From positions 1 through 61,235 of the forward strand of contig JACPCU010000018.1 of the NCBI GenBank assembly GCA_016184315.1: a DNA stretch of 61,235 bases, written 5' to 3'. Below, in pieces: positions 15,406 through 24,445 of the stretch (position 1 is its first letter; each line of letters begins with the position of its first letter). The notes below the pieces were generated by a model. The model was not told where the DNA came from, made no database searches, and saw nothing but the letters and a program-made list of their open reading frames with translations. A program made the translations under genes and the position numbers. Source of the stretch: Nitrososphaerota archaeon. GTDB taxonomy: Archaea > Thermoproteota > Nitrososphaeria > Nitrososphaerales > JACQRY01.

Positions 15406-17364
15406 CTACAAGGCGGTCTTCATCAGCATGGGCTGCGCCGTCAACCATAGGCTGAACACAGTGAACAAGAAGATCAGAAACACAATAGGCAGAAAAGCTC
15501 TGAAGCTATGACTCTGCGTAGCGAAGAGTCTCCGAGACGTTATCCACGCCACATACACCCCTGCCAGATGCCCCACAATAAGCAGAGCAATCTGCAAATA
15601 CCAAACGTCATGCATTCCGAGCAGAGGACCCGCTCCTCGGCTTGCGTTCCCTAAGAAATTCCAGCCCCATCCGAAGGGATCAGATAGAACAGAGACAAGA
15701 AATCCAGCCTCGCTGGAGAAGTGACTAACATTATGGGCAAGATGATAAAGCAAGGCAACAGGGATCAGTGAGTAGGCATAGACGCTGAACATTCGCCTGA
15801 TGCTTCCCTCTTTATCACGAGACAACAATTTAGTCAGACAGATGAACAGTGTAACAACTCCGAAAACTGTGGCGAAGAAAAGCAGCATCCACGCGGTGAA
15901 GGAGCCTAAGAGGCCCAGTTGCCCAGAAGTTGAGATCACTGTCTGATACCATAGAGGTATCATTGTGACGCCGTGAAACGAGTTCAGAGCCATCAGAGCA
16001 ACGATAGAAACAGCCACGTAGAAACGAGGGTTGGAGCTATGGCTGAGGTCTGAGGCGAAGGGCCTCAGATTTATGGCCACGTTGTCTTTGGGGCATGATC
16101 TCACGCATTCGGTGCATAGGAGGCAGTCGGTTGACTCGCTCATTGCTCCTAGGTATTGATAGGTGGGGCAGGGCGGGCTGCTTGCGTTGCCCAGTAGACA
16201 GTCCTTTGTTTTGCACTCGTGACATATCTCCTTGTCCCTAGCCCTCAGCTCCAGCGGCGAGAAGAGAGAATACACGCCGTTCATGAGCCCGATTGGACAC
16301 AAGTATCTGCAGAAGTAGTCTCTTCTGAAGAAGAGAGCAGCAGATACGGCTAGAGCCACCATTCCTAGGGCAAGATAGGAGGTGGCGATGGGGTTTCGGG
16401 TTACCCCGTAGCCTATTTCAAGCCACGTCAGAAACAGTAGAAGTCCCAGCGCGATAAGTGGGGTCTTCAGCCTCCGAGGCCAGTTTCTATTCAACAGCCT
16501 TAACCCTTGGGGAGACACGGCTAACGCAGCTCTCTGAGTCCATTCTCCAACTGCACGTATGGGGCAGATCAGGCAGAAGATCTTTCCAAGAAAGAGAGTC
16601 AAAGGTATGAGAAGTATCCACCATATCACCCAGGTCATCACCGTTGAGAAGTTGCGGTACCCTGTTTGAAGACCGAAGAGACCTGTCAGAATCACAACCA
16701 TAAAGACCAGAACTGATGGAACTCTGAACAATGCGGGAAAGGACCTTTTCTTGACGAGCCATGCCAGAGAGCGAAATGAGAGGAGATCGAGAGATCGGTT
16801 ACTGACCCCAGACCTCCTGCCTATGACAGCAATCATCACAACTGTTCCCACTACAGCGACACCAGCAGACGCAGGGATCAGCCAGCTGGGCATCCCGGGC
16901 ATGGTGGTGGTTGACGTTCCTCCTTCGGTTGCCGGCAGGATGTGAACTTCGACTTCGAATTGAATGGATTTGCCTTCTATCTCCGCGGTTATCTTGATAG
17001 GGTTCCAGCCTTCTTTGGAGAATGTGGAGCTGAATCCATAGTATATTTTCATCCTTGGAGTTGCATCTATGTCCATCAGATGGGTCATGCCGTCCATCTC
17101 ATGTTCTACTGATGCCTTGGCACTGAGGATGTCGACGGTCCTGCCTGTGGCCTTATTGCTGACATAGAACATGATGTCAGTCGGTTGACCTGCGACTGCT
17201 TCTGTAGGATCGGTGAATAGCATGAGATCGTATCCGTTGGCAGTAGCTGAGTAGTAACCGTGGCCAACAGCTTGCGGCACGGTGAACAACAATGTGGCGC
17301 CAGCGATCAATGAAAGGAGAACAGTATGCCTGTTCACGGTATTATCGAACCGGAAGCAGTACAT
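15406..17364 (-). CDS. Membrane polyferredoxin with an N-terminal YtkA/FixH-like domain
   Basis: A 652-aa protein. An N-terminal signal/anchor is followed by an extracellular beta domain (residues 35-150) resembling YtkA/FixH proteins linked to copper and redox maturation. After a membrane helix near 165 come several more helices with NapH/CcoG-like iron-sulfur motifs: CLICPIRA, CRYLCPIG, then CHEC and CLLGN, and the ferredoxin cluster CLLCTECVRSCP. It likely moves electrons across the membrane. The neighbouring blue-copper gene is a plausible partner. The fusion of a YtkA-like domain to a polyferredoxin is not a standard architecture that I know. Confidence 0.75.
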   Translation of the reverse strand: MYCFRFDNTVNRHTVLLSLIAGATLLFTVPQAVGHGYYSATANGYDLMLFTDPTEAVAGQPTDIMFYVSNKATGRTVDILSAKASVEHEMDGMTHLMDIDATPRMKIYYGFSSTFSKEGWNPIKITAEIEGKSIQFEVEVHILPATEGGTSTTTMPGMPSWLIPASAGVAVVGTVVMIAVIGRRSGVSNRSLDLLSFRSLAWLVKKRSFPALFRVPSVLVFMVVILTGLFGLQTGYRNFSTVMTWVIWWILLIPLTLFLGKIFCLICPIRAVGEWTQRAALAVSPQGLRLLNRNWPRRLKTPLIALGLLLFLTWLEIGYGVTRNPIATSYLALGMVALAVSAALFFRRDYFCRYLCPIGLMNGVYSLFSPLELRARDKEICHECKTKDCLLGNASSPPCPTYQYLGAMSESTDCLLCTECVRSCPKDNVAINLRPFASDLSHSSNPRFYVAVSIVALMALNSFHGVTMIPLWYQTVISTSGQLGLLGSFTAWMLLFFATVFGVVTLFICLTKLLSRDKEGSIRRMFSVYAYSLIPVALLYHLAHNVSHFSSEAGFLVSVLSDPFGWGWNFLGNASRGAGPLLGMHDVWYLQIALLIVGHLAGVYVAWITSRRLFATQSHSFRAFLPIVFLIFLFTVFSLWLTAQPMLMKTAL

Positions 17365-17473
17365 ACCATTCTGAGTTAAGGAAGTGGTGATATTTTACGT
17401 TTGCATTAGATGATGCTGCTCAGCCATCGGGGGTTGCTGGGTCCCATGCCCTCGCGCAGAACTGGTTTAGGGG

Positions 17474-17486
17474 GGTTATATAAAGC
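17474..17486 (-). promoter_or_regulatory. TATA box upstream of the polyferredoxin gene
   Basis: Minus-strand GCTTTATATAA is directly followed by CCCCCCTAAACC. A start site about 25 nt further on gives a leader of roughly 85 nt. A TATA block followed by six or seven C and TA also forms the core of the two copies of the A/C-rich dispersed element. Confidence 0.45.
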
Positions 17487-17598
17487 GGGTAAGGCGAACA
17501 CGCCTCGAAGTCTGAACAGAAGTCGTTAGATCAAGAACCTATTCCGGTGGTCGCTGTTTGACCAAACCGGTTAGCTGTTCTCTCAGCTTCCCGAATGG

Positions 17599-17990
17599 CT
17601 AGCCATCTACAATGACATTAGCAGTCATCCATGGGTGCAGATCGCAGCGATATGGAAATACCCCGCGCTTCGTAAAAGTATGGGTGAAGCGCTTCCCCGC
17701 CGCATAGATTCCTGAGTCAAACTCCGGCAGATTGCTGTGGCTCGTGTGAGGAGCGGAATCAAGGTTAACCCAAGTCACAGTGTTATTTACTCCTATCACT
17801 ACTCGGATCTTGCCGACTCAAAGGTTAAAGACTGATTGAAGGCAGAACCCTGTGGGTTAACTACGATTACCTCTTTCACCTTCGATGCAAACATGGAGGT
17901 CATCGCTATCTGATTACTAAGAATAAGCAAAGCTGGAATAGCCACAGCAACTATAAGCACAGTAACTAGACTCTTCTTCACAGAACCCAC
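17599..17990 (-). pseudogene. Secreted blue-copper (plastocyanin-like) protein, frameshifted
   Basis: Two overlapping frames together make one cupredoxin. The first (17799-17990) gives a signal/anchor helix and the first strand (VVNPQGSAFNQSLTFE). The second (17599-17799) gives VVIGVNNTVTWVNLDSAPHT and FPYRCDLHPWM, with the His, Cys, His, Met type-1 copper ligands. Stepping back one base near 17810 joins them into a normal-length protein, so a 1-nt deletion or a sequencing error is likely; a programmed -1 shift is less likely. It lies upstream of the polyferredoxin on the same strand. Confidence 0.7.
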
Positions 17991-18027
17991 AAACCAGTAT
18001 CAGTTAGTCCTTTATCACCTTGGAGTA

Positions 18028-18273
18028 GTGTATCCTGCTATATACCAACGCACCAACGGGATGATCTCCAAAGCAGTCAGCCTCTTTCCGTCCACAGTCA
18101 CATGGCACCTGAAGAAGCTCCAGACCGTAGGGGTGATCATGCAACGCTCTTCAGGCGAAGGCAAAGGGTACACGGTCGCCGAGCCTGACAAAGTAGCGGA
18201 GATACTGGGAGAATACAGGGAAAGCTTCTCAAATACCATTGTCGACCGGTTCTACGAGATGTGGGGAACTTAG
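18028..18273 (+). CDS. Short winged-helix protein, probably a regulator remnant
   Basis: An 81-aa GTG-started frame. FPSTVTWHLKKLQTVGVI is a clear ArsR/MarR-type recognition helix and wing start, followed by a helical tail (VAEILGEYRESFSNTIVDRFYEMW). The part before it is about 20 residues, shorter than the two helices that normally precede this segment, and an in-frame stop sits just before the GTG. It may be an N-terminally truncated gene. Tail-to-tail with the aminotransferase, 3 nt apart. Confidence 0.45.
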   Translation: MYPAIYQRTNGMISKAVSLFPSTVTWHLKKLQTVGVIMQRSSGEGKGYTVAEPDKVAEILGEYRESFSNTIVDRFYEMWGT

Positions 18274-18276
18274 GGA

Positions 18277-19617
18277 CTAACTTCTTTCTTCGGTGTCCAC
18301 TTCCTTAACAGATTTCTCTAGGATGCTGAGACCTTCGTCAGCTATTTCCCTGTTGATCGTTAAAGGAGGTGCGAGTCTGATGCTTGAGCGACCCGCGGTT
18401 AACACGATTAGACCCGATTTCCAAGCCTTGGTTGCTATCTTCTTCGCTTCGACTGAGGCATACTCTTTGGATCCTTGATCCTTAACGAACTCCACCCCGA
18501 TCATCAGCCCCAGACCTCTAACATCCCCTATGATCTGACACCTGTCTTTCAACTCTCTGAGGCGTTGAACCATGTATTCGCCCATGTTCCTCGCATTATC
18601 TAACAGCCTCTGCTCCTCTACAGCCTGAAGAACTGCGAGTCCAGCCGCCGCTGCAACAGGGTTACCTCCGAAGGTTGACGCATGCGAACCAGGCCCCCAG
18701 TCCATAATCTCTGAGCTTGCAATCATAGCCCCGATTGGCAGACCTCCGCCCAACCCCTTGGCGCAGCAGATCATGTCCGGAACAACCCCGAAGTGCTCCA
18801 CGGCGAACCATCGTCCCGTTCTCCCTATGCCTGACTGAATCTCGTCGTCAACGAACAGTATTCCGTAAGGCTTCAAGATTCTTTCAAGCTTCGCGAAGTA
18901 GTCTGGAGGAGGAACAACATATCCTCCTTCGCCTTGAACAGGTTCGAAGAACATGGCTGCAACCTCGTCTGCTGGCACATACTTGTCCAAGTACTCTTCT
19001 TTGACGTAGTCGGCGCACGCGATGCCGCATCTCGGATACTCCAGTCCCAAGGGGCAACGATAGCAATATGGATACGGCACATGTTCAACTCCCGGGACCA
19101 GTGGAGAGAAGCCTTTGACCTGAACAGGCTTGCTGCCGGTGAGCGACAATGCACCCAGAGTTCTGCCGTGGAAGCTACCAGTGTAGGCGAAGAACCTTGG
19201 TCGCTTAGTGTGTATGCGTGAAAGCTTCATAGCTGCTTCCACTACTTCGGTTCCGCTGTTGCCGAAGAATACACGTTTATCGAAAGAGCCTGGAGTAATG
19301 GATGAGACCCTTTCCCCCAAACTGATTATGTTCTCATAATAGAAATCAGCGTAAGAATAATGAGTGAACTTCTTGAGCTGACCATAGGCAGCCTCTACGA
19401 CCCTAGGGTGAGTGGAGCCAACGTTCAGCACAGCAACACCTGAGTTGAAGTCTATGTACTGGTTTCCGTCAACGTCCCTAACGATGCAGTCGGAAGCTGA
19501 TTCGACGACCATGGGGAAAGGCTGACCCGTGGAGAGGGACATGGTTTTCTTCGCCCTCTCGATGACAGCGTTGGCCTTGGGGCCTGGCGGCTCAACGACG
19601 ATATTAGCGTACTTCAA
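18277..19617 (-). CDS. Class III PLP aminotransferase (4-aminobutyrate/ornithine type)
   Basis: A 446-aa enzyme of the acetylornithine/GABA aminotransferase family. Visible: GNSGTEVVEAAMKL, SFHGRTLGALSLTG, the archaeal insert PYCYRCPLGLEYPRCG, FVDDEIQSGIGRTG with the pyridine-N aspartate, and the PLP lysine in CAKGLGGGLPIGA. Archaeal members of this subgroup act on ornithine, GABA or even as racemases, so the substrate stays open. Its own transcription unit upstream of a metallo-hydrolase on the same strand. Confidence 0.88.
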   Translation of the reverse strand: MKYANIVVEPPGPKANAVIERAKKTMSLSTGQPFPMVVESASDCIVRDVDGNQYIDFNSGVAVLNVGSTHPRVVEAAYGQLKKFTHYSYADFYYENIISLGERVSSITPGSFDKRVFFGNSGTEVVEAAMKLSRIHTKRPRFFAYTGSFHGRTLGALSLTGSKPVQVKGFSPLVPGVEHVPYPYCYRCPLGLEYPRCGIACADYVKEEYLDKYVPADEVAAMFFEPVQGEGGYVVPPPDYFAKLERILKPYGILFVDDEIQSGIGRTGRWFAVEHFGVVPDMICCAKGLGGGLPIGAMIASSEIMDWGPGSHASTFGGNPVAAAAGLAVLQAVEEQRLLDNARNMGEYMVQRLRELKDRCQIIGDVRGLGLMIGVEFVKDQGSKEYASVEAKKIATKAWKSGLIVLTAGRSSIRLAPPLTINREIADEGLSILEKSVKEVDTEERS

Positions 19618-19678
19618 AGTTAAGCTCCTGAGTACCGAAGTATAATGAATGGCCAGACTATTAAACGGTGGCTAGAAC

Positions 19679-20326
19679 CTACACTACTCCGACAAGAGCC
19701 TTAATCATAGACTTGTTGCCTATCCACCTTTCTTCTCCAATAGTGGTAGGAAGACCGTGCCCCGGGTAGACCTTCATGTCACGTGGCAGTGTTGAAAGCC
19801 GGCTAAGACTCTCCACCATCTTGGATGGATCTCCTCCTATGAAATCTGTCCGCCCACAAGTTCCTGCAAACAAAGTATCGCCTGTAAAGATAGTGTTGTC
19901 TGACTCTAAGTGGAAGCAGGAGGAGCCTTCAGTGTGACCGGGTGTGTGAAGAACTTTGATGGCAACTTCGCCAAGCTTGAGCTCATCTCCTTCTTGAAGC
20001 AGTATATCTGCCTTGGACTTGGGTGGAATGATAGGCATGTAGCTTAATGCTTCCCGGGAGTCTTGTTCAAGGCGGTAAGCGTCTTCTCTATGTATCGAGA
20101 TCTTCGCGCCCGTTGCCTTTTGCAGAGGAGCGTTGTCTGCGGTATGGTCGAAGTGGCCATGGGTGTTTATGATGTATTGCAGTTGGATGTTTAGCTCTGA
20201 AAGCTTCGCGAGAACTGCATCGGATCCCATGGCTGGGTCTATGACTGCTGCTTCGCTGCTCTTCTCTTCCACTAGAAGATAGACATTGTTTTGAAGGGGT
20301 TCAGCTACGATGATCTCTAAGATCAT
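19679..20326 (-). CDS. Metallo-beta-lactamase-fold hydrolase (glyoxalase II-like)
   Basis: A 215-aa hydrolase. The dinuclear metal site is complete: THGHFDH (HXHXDH), HTPGHTEGS, GDTLFAGTCGRTD and the C-terminal YPGHG. The short form without the long glutathione-binding C-terminus is typical of archaea, which lack glutathione, so it probably hydrolyses another thioester or phosphodiester. Stop-to-start distance to the MFS gene upstream is about 60 bp. Confidence 0.88.
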   Translation of the reverse strand: MILEIIVAEPLQNNVYLLVEEKSSEAAVIDPAMGSDAVLAKLSELNIQLQYIINTHGHFDHTADNAPLQKATGAKISIHREDAYRLEQDSREALSYMPIIPPKSKADILLQEGDELKLGEVAIKVLHTPGHTEGSSCFHLESDNTIFTGDTLFAGTCGRTDFIGGDPSKMVESLSRLSTLPRDMKVYPGHGLPTTIGEERWIGNKSMIKALVGVV

Positions 20327-20385
20327 TCAGCGGTCGTGATCAGAGACTGAATATTTAATGTAGGCGTATGCGCTCTTGATTTGCA

Positions 20386-21555
20386 TTAAGCATGGTGTTG
20401 TATCTCAATTCTAGGCTGCTTTGGAACTGCTAACACACCTATGAGTGAGACTGCTGCCATGATAGTGAAAAGAGAGGCAATTCCGAAAGCATCTGAAGCT
20501 ACGCCTGAAAGCAATGTCGATAGGCTAGCTCCGATCGTTGTGATTGTGTTGAATAATCCTAGGAAAGCTCCTCGACTATGTTGGCTTCCTATTTCGGTGA
20601 CGTAGACTGTCAGGATCGTAAAAGGCGAGGTGGCTAAAGCGCCTATTAGAGCAACATCGATGAACAGGTAAGCTCCGAAGGGAAGAGTTGGAAGAATAAG
20701 CAGCAACGGTGTCATCGCGGCGAAGGCAGCCACTGAAGCTTTTCTTCTTCCAATTCTGTCTGAGAGAGCTGAGAAAGAAAAGTTTCCTATTATGGCCATG
20801 ATGTTGTATAAAATGAGGAAACTTGCGCCCATAATCTTATCCTGTTTAAGCACGTCCACCAAGTAGAGAGGAAGATATGAAGCCACAGCAGAAGTGATGC
20901 CAATAGTCAGCCCGCTGGCCACACTTATCCTCAGGAGCCTCATGTTTGATAACATGTCTTTCAGTTCTTTAGTCAGTTTGACGCTGGGTTTTTTCGCTGA
21001 TTCAGGTTCTCTAACGGTCTTCAGGAAGACAAACGTCATGACGGCTGCGGGCAGGCTTACAAAGTAGAATAGAGGTCTCCATCCCAGTGTGGCTAGGAAG
21101 AGCGTTGCGATTAACGGTGAGAAGAGCTTACCTGAGCTGTTCCCTATGCCGTGTATGCCAATGGCTCGACCTCTTTCGTGTGATGTGAAGTAAAGAGCGA
21201 TAATGGACACTCCTGCAGCGAAGTAGAAGCCGTAGCTCAGTCCGGATAGTATTCTTGCGGAAAAGAGTTGATTGAAGCCCGTTGTAAATGGTGTTACCGT
21301 AGTAGCGACAGTGAATGCTGATATTGAAAGGGCTATGAAGAACGTCTTTCTGAATCTGTCTGAGAGTATGCCCGCGATCAATAGGGTTGTGCCAAAACCG
21401 AAGTCATAGGAGGACAGCAGCAGGCCGGCTTGAGTGTAATTCAGGGAAAGTTCTTGGGCGATGGAAGGAAGCGTTGGAGGCAACATCTGTCTTCCCGCGT
21501 GGAAGAGTCCGAAGATGATGCTGCAGTTTATCAGGGCGGTGTATTTCTGGTGCAT
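20386..21555 (-). CDS. Major facilitator superfamily transporter
   Basis: A 389-aa protein with about 12 membrane helices. The loop 2-3 signature GILSDRFRKTFFI and the equivalent in the second half (SALSDRIGRRKASV) are clear, and the first helices carry SYDFGFGTTLLIAG. Substrate is not evident. It is divergent from a small winged-helix gene, with palindromes in the shared gap, so that protein is the likely regulator. Confidence 0.85.
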   Translation of the reverse strand: MHQKYTALINCSIIFGLFHAGRQMLPPTLPSIAQELSLNYTQAGLLLSSYDFGFGTTLLIAGILSDRFRKTFFIALSISAFTVATTVTPFTTGFNQLFSARILSGLSYGFYFAAGVSIIALYFTSHERGRAIGIHGIGNSSGKLFSPLIATLFLATLGWRPLFYFVSLPAAVMTFVFLKTVREPESAKKPSVKLTKELKDMLSNMRLLRISVASGLTIGITSAVASYLPLYLVDVLKQDKIMGASFLILYNIMAIIGNFSFSALSDRIGRRKASVAAFAAMTPLLLILPTLPFGAYLFIDVALIGALATSPFTILTVYVTEIGSQHSRGAFLGLFNTITTIGASLSTLLSGVASDAFGIASLFTIMAAVSLIGVLAVPKQPRIEIQHHA

Positions 21556-21586
21556 CCTTGGGCCTTCTGAGTTTGGGCGTTACGAG

Positions 21587-21642
21587 TAGATGATAAGAAC
21601 TTGATGATCATCTAACGGCTTTGGAATTTGGGGATTAACCCC
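21587..21642. promoter_or_regulatory. Two palindromes between the MFS gene and its divergent regulator
   Basis: TAGATGAT (21587-21594) and ATCATCTA (21607-21614) form an 8-bp inverted repeat with a 12-bp spacer; GGGGATTAACCCC (21630-21642) is a second short palindrome. They lie 25-55 bp before the TATA-like ACTAAATAG of the regulator and just upstream of the MFS start. Likely operators for the winged-helix protein. Confidence 0.45.
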
Positions 21643-21696
21643 GTTTTTGCGGGCCATATGCGAAAGAACTAAATAGAATCCTATTCCTAACTAAGT

Positions 21697-22017
21697 ATGT
21701 TGCCTAAAGTCGAAGTAAGAGAGATCGACAGCCGCTTGGGAAGATTCTGCGTCATAACCATAGGCAACACCGTCCTGCTCACCCCATGTGACACCCGGAT
21801 GAAGATCATAAAGATCCTAGCAGAAAAAGAGATGACCGCAGACGAAATGTCCAAGGCCACGGGCACCGCTTACTCCACAGTCATGGATCACATGGATGTC
21901 TTAGAAAAAGCAGGGATCGTGACCTCCTTTCTCAGAAAGGACGGAGGAAAGAGACGCATATGCTTCAAGCTAAATGTTTCCACAGACCAGAAACAGAATG
22001 AAAGGATTTTAGTGTAA
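21697..22017 (+). CDS. ArsR-type winged-helix regulator
   Basis: A 106-aa protein with one winged-helix domain: RMKIIKILAEKEMTADEMSK, TAYSTVMDHMDVLEKAGIV and the wing FLRKDGGKRRICFKL. A TATA-like element is centred about 25 nt before the ATG, suggesting a leaderless mRNA. Position opposite the MFS transporter and shared palindromes suggest local control. It is followed 31 bp later by the F420:NADP reductase, so it might also head that operon. Confidence 0.8.
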   Translation: MLPKVEVREIDSRLGRFCVITIGNTVLLTPCDTRMKIIKILAEKEMTADEMSKATGTAYSTVMDHMDVLEKAGIVTSFLRKDGGKRRICFKLNVSTDQKQNERILV

Positions 22018-22048
22018 TGAACATATCCCCCTAAGCAGGGAAACAGAT

Positions 22049-22747
22049 TTGCGAATTGCAATTATCGGCGGAACCGGTGACTTGGGAAAAGGATTAGCCC
22101 TAAGGTGGGCTAAGAACCATGAAATTATCCTCGGCTCAAGATCCGCGGAAAAAGGAGCAGCGGTAGCTCAGGAATACACCCAGATCGCTAAACAGACATT
22201 CGGAAACCAGTTCAGCGGCAGCATAGCAGGAACCGAGAACAGTCAGGCAGCCGGCAGAGGAGAACTGGTTGTGCTGGCAGTCCCCTTTGAGTCGGCCATG
22301 GAGAACGCGCGTCCCCTGAAAAACGTCTTGAATCAGGAACAGATTGTCCTCTCAACCATGGTGCCCATGAAGCGTATTGACAAAGTCTTCGAATACTCTC
22401 CTTTTATCGACATAGATCCATCAGGCAGTAAAGCGAGCATCCTGTCCGCAGCGGAGATGCTTGCCAAGGAGCTTCCCCCCGCCAGTAGAATCGTGTCAGG
22501 TCTCCACACCATGTCAGCAAAGAGACTTTCAGATCTCGGTAAACCTGTGGACTGCGACATAGTGCTCTGCGGAGACGACTCTGAAAAAGTCAACAGAATC
22601 TCTAGACTCGTAGAGGAGATCCCCGGGGTGAAGACCTATTACGCGGGTCCCCTCCGCACATCGTCACTTCTCGAAAGCGTCACCCCCTTCATAATCAACA
22701 TAGCTAGTCACAGCAAGAAAAAGGAACCCTTGATCAAGATAGTCTAA
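22049..22747 (+). CDS. fno: F420-dependent NADP oxidoreductase
   Basis: A 232-aa enzyme that passes hydride between reduced coenzyme F420 and NADP. The N-terminal dinucleotide fold starts IAIIGGTGDLGKGLALRW and has the NADP-selecting LGSRSAEKG turn (Arg after the second strand). The remainder (LAVPFESAMENARPL, STMVPM, SGLHTMSAKRL) follows F420:NADP reductases. TTG start. Together with the LLM gene at 44996 it implies an F420 pool in this organism. Confidence 0.88.
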   Translation: MRIAIIGGTGDLGKGLALRWAKNHEIILGSRSAEKGAAVAQEYTQIAKQTFGNQFSGSIAGTENSQAAGRGELVVLAVPFESAMENARPLKNVLNQEQIVLSTMVPMKRIDKVFEYSPFIDIDPSGSKASILSAAEMLAKELPPASRIVSGLHTMSAKRLSDLGKPVDCDIVLCGDDSEKVNRISRLVEEIPGVKTYYAGPLRTSSLLESVTPFIINIASHSKKKEPLIKIV

Positions 22748-22779
22748 GACAGTGGCATCCTAGCTGATGACCCAGAAGA

Positions 22780-24018
22780 ATGCTCACCTCCACCATCAAA
22801 CTACGCAGCAAAGACACCCTGTTAGTCAAAGGAGCAGCAGCAATCCAAGTCCTAGGAGGCTCAGCGTCATCACTAGGCGTAGCCATCAAACCAGGTTCAC
22901 ATCTCAAAGTGTGGAGAGGCAAGATCCAACCATTCGAAACGGTAGAAGGAGGCGTTGAAGTCAAGGTTTCCCTAGGTGCTGGTGGAGCATATGAGATTGT
23001 CAGTGGTTCAGTGGGAACCAAGATCTGGAGCAGCGTAGTGGACGAGATCCTACAGACGCACAAAGAAAAATGGAGAAGTGTGACGGTTGGATCAACAGAT
23101 TCAGGCAAAACAACATTCACCACATTTCTAGCTAACGTGTGCATACAGCGAGGATTGAAAGTTGGGATAGTTGATGCTGATCTAGGTCAGAGCGACTTGG
23201 GTCCCCCAGGATCTGTGGCTGCAACAGTAGTTGCGAAGAGTTTCCTTGACCTGAGGAGTCTTTCCTCGGTCTACTTTAGTTTCATAGGGTTCACATCTCC
23301 AAGAGATGTGTGGAGGACGCTGCTCGGAGAGGTTGAGAAGGGAGGGGCGTATCTGGATTCTTACGGTGTTTCAGTCTGGATGGTGAATACCGATGGTCTT
23401 ATGACAGCTGATGGTCTCGACTATAAGGCCGAGCTTGTCAGGCGCGTCAACCCTGATTTTGCTGTGTGTATGAAGGGTGATTCTGAAGCCAACATTTGTG
23501 ATTCTTTCCGGGACAGAGTTGGTTGCAGATTGTTCGCTGCGGATAGTCCTGTGGGCGTTTCTAAGCTTCGAGGCGACAGAGCGCGTCGTAGACTGGCTCA
23601 GTATAGACGGTTTCTGCGAGGTTCGAGACAGGTTAAGACAGGGTTGAGTAAGGTGGCGGCGCAGTTCCTTTCAACCCGTTATGACAGAAACGTTGGGCAG
23701 CAGTTAGGCGATTTATCTAAGGAAGATGAGCGTGGCAATCGGCTTGCGTTCAGACATGGTTCAGATGTTATTTGCCGCAAATTGGAGGAAGAGCATTCTG
23801 ACACTTTCTTCAGCTTTGGGTCACTTAGAGGAATGTTTGTAGGGCTTGCTCTGGAAGGCAGGACCCGGGGTTTCGGCGTCATCTCAGAAGCAGATCCCTA
23901 TGGAAACGTTACTGTTCTGACGCGTTGGCGGGAAGGCTTCGACACGGTTCAACTCGGCTCCATACGGCTCTCCCGTGATCTAAGACGTGAGTTCACAATC
24001 CCCTATATTCGGCAGTAA
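22780..24018 (+). CDS. Clp1/Grc3-type polynucleotide 5-prime-hydroxyl kinase
   Basis: A 412-aa protein. An N-terminal beta domain (residues 1-90) precedes the P-loop GSTDSGKTTF near residue 106 and the diagnostic VDADLGQSDLGPPG motif, then GFTSPRDVW. The C-terminal domain is beta-rich. Archaeal members phosphorylate RNA or DNA 5-prime ends and are relatives of eukaryotic Clp1 and Grc3 in tRNA and rRNA processing. It follows fno by 32 bp and precedes a small PAC4-like gene. Confidence 0.87.
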   Translation: MLTSTIKLRSKDTLLVKGAAAIQVLGGSASSLGVAIKPGSHLKVWRGKIQPFETVEGGVEVKVSLGAGGAYEIVSGSVGTKIWSSVVDEILQTHKEKWRSVTVGSTDSGKTTFTTFLANVCIQRGLKVGIVDADLGQSDLGPPGSVAATVVAKSFLDLRSLSSVYFSFIGFTSPRDVWRTLLGEVEKGGAYLDSYGVSVWMVNTDGLMTADGLDYKAELVRRVNPDFAVCMKGDSEANICDSFRDRVGCRLFAADSPVGVSKLRGDRARRRLAQYRRFLRGSRQVKTGLSKVAAQFLSTRYDRNVGQQLGDLSKEDERGNRLAFRHGSDVICRKLEEEHSDTFFSFGSLRGMFVGLALEGRTRGFGVISEADPYGNVTVLTRWREGFDTVQLGSIRLSRDLRREFTIPYIRQ

Positions 24019-24067
24019 TGACTGGGTAAGAGCCACACATATTTACCACACCTAGCATTAAGGGTAG

Positions 24068-24436
24068 ATGATTGGTTTGCCTCAATTTTCAGCGTCGAAA
24101 AAAGTGCAATCAGGAAACAGAACATTCAACATTTATGCTGCCAAGTTTTCTAACGGCTGTTTCCTAAGTCTCTCCGAAGGTGAAGCAGATCGAATAGGCG
24201 CCATCTTTCTATCGGTGAAAACCATAGATAAGATTGATTCTGTAACCGTAGTGCCGGGGAAGTTCGGGCAAGTCTTTTCAAACATGCTTTCGCAGCTCGT
24301 AGCCCGCATTACCAATGGGATCGCTGTTGCATCCCTCTACATAGCTTCAGAGCTTGATGAACACACCATGAAGATGTTAATCGGCGAAGTCAAGGAACTG
24401 CTGTCGGCTCAGCCTGCAATCATTAAAAAACCGTGA
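24068..24436 (+). CDS. Possible proteasome assembly chaperone 4-like protein
   Basis: A 122-aa single-domain protein. The pattern of a strand with NIYAAKF, GCFLSLSE, a strand ending in IGAIFLSV, a T-V-V-P-G turn before a long helix (FSNMLSQLVARITNG) and a final strand VASLYIASEL resembles PAC4/Poc4 chaperones that help assemble 20S proteasomes. The match rests on fold-like order and a few residues, so confidence is moderate. A TATA-like CATATTTA lies about 30 nt upstream. It converges on endonuclease III with a 9-nt gap. Confidence 0.45.
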   Translation: MIGLPQFSASKKVQSGNRTFNIYAAKFSNGCFLSLSEGEADRIGAIFLSVKTIDKIDSVTVVPGKFGQVFSNMLSQLVARITNGIAVASLYIASELDEHTMKMLIGEVKELLSAQPAIIKKP

Positions 24437-24445
24437 GCCAAGAGT

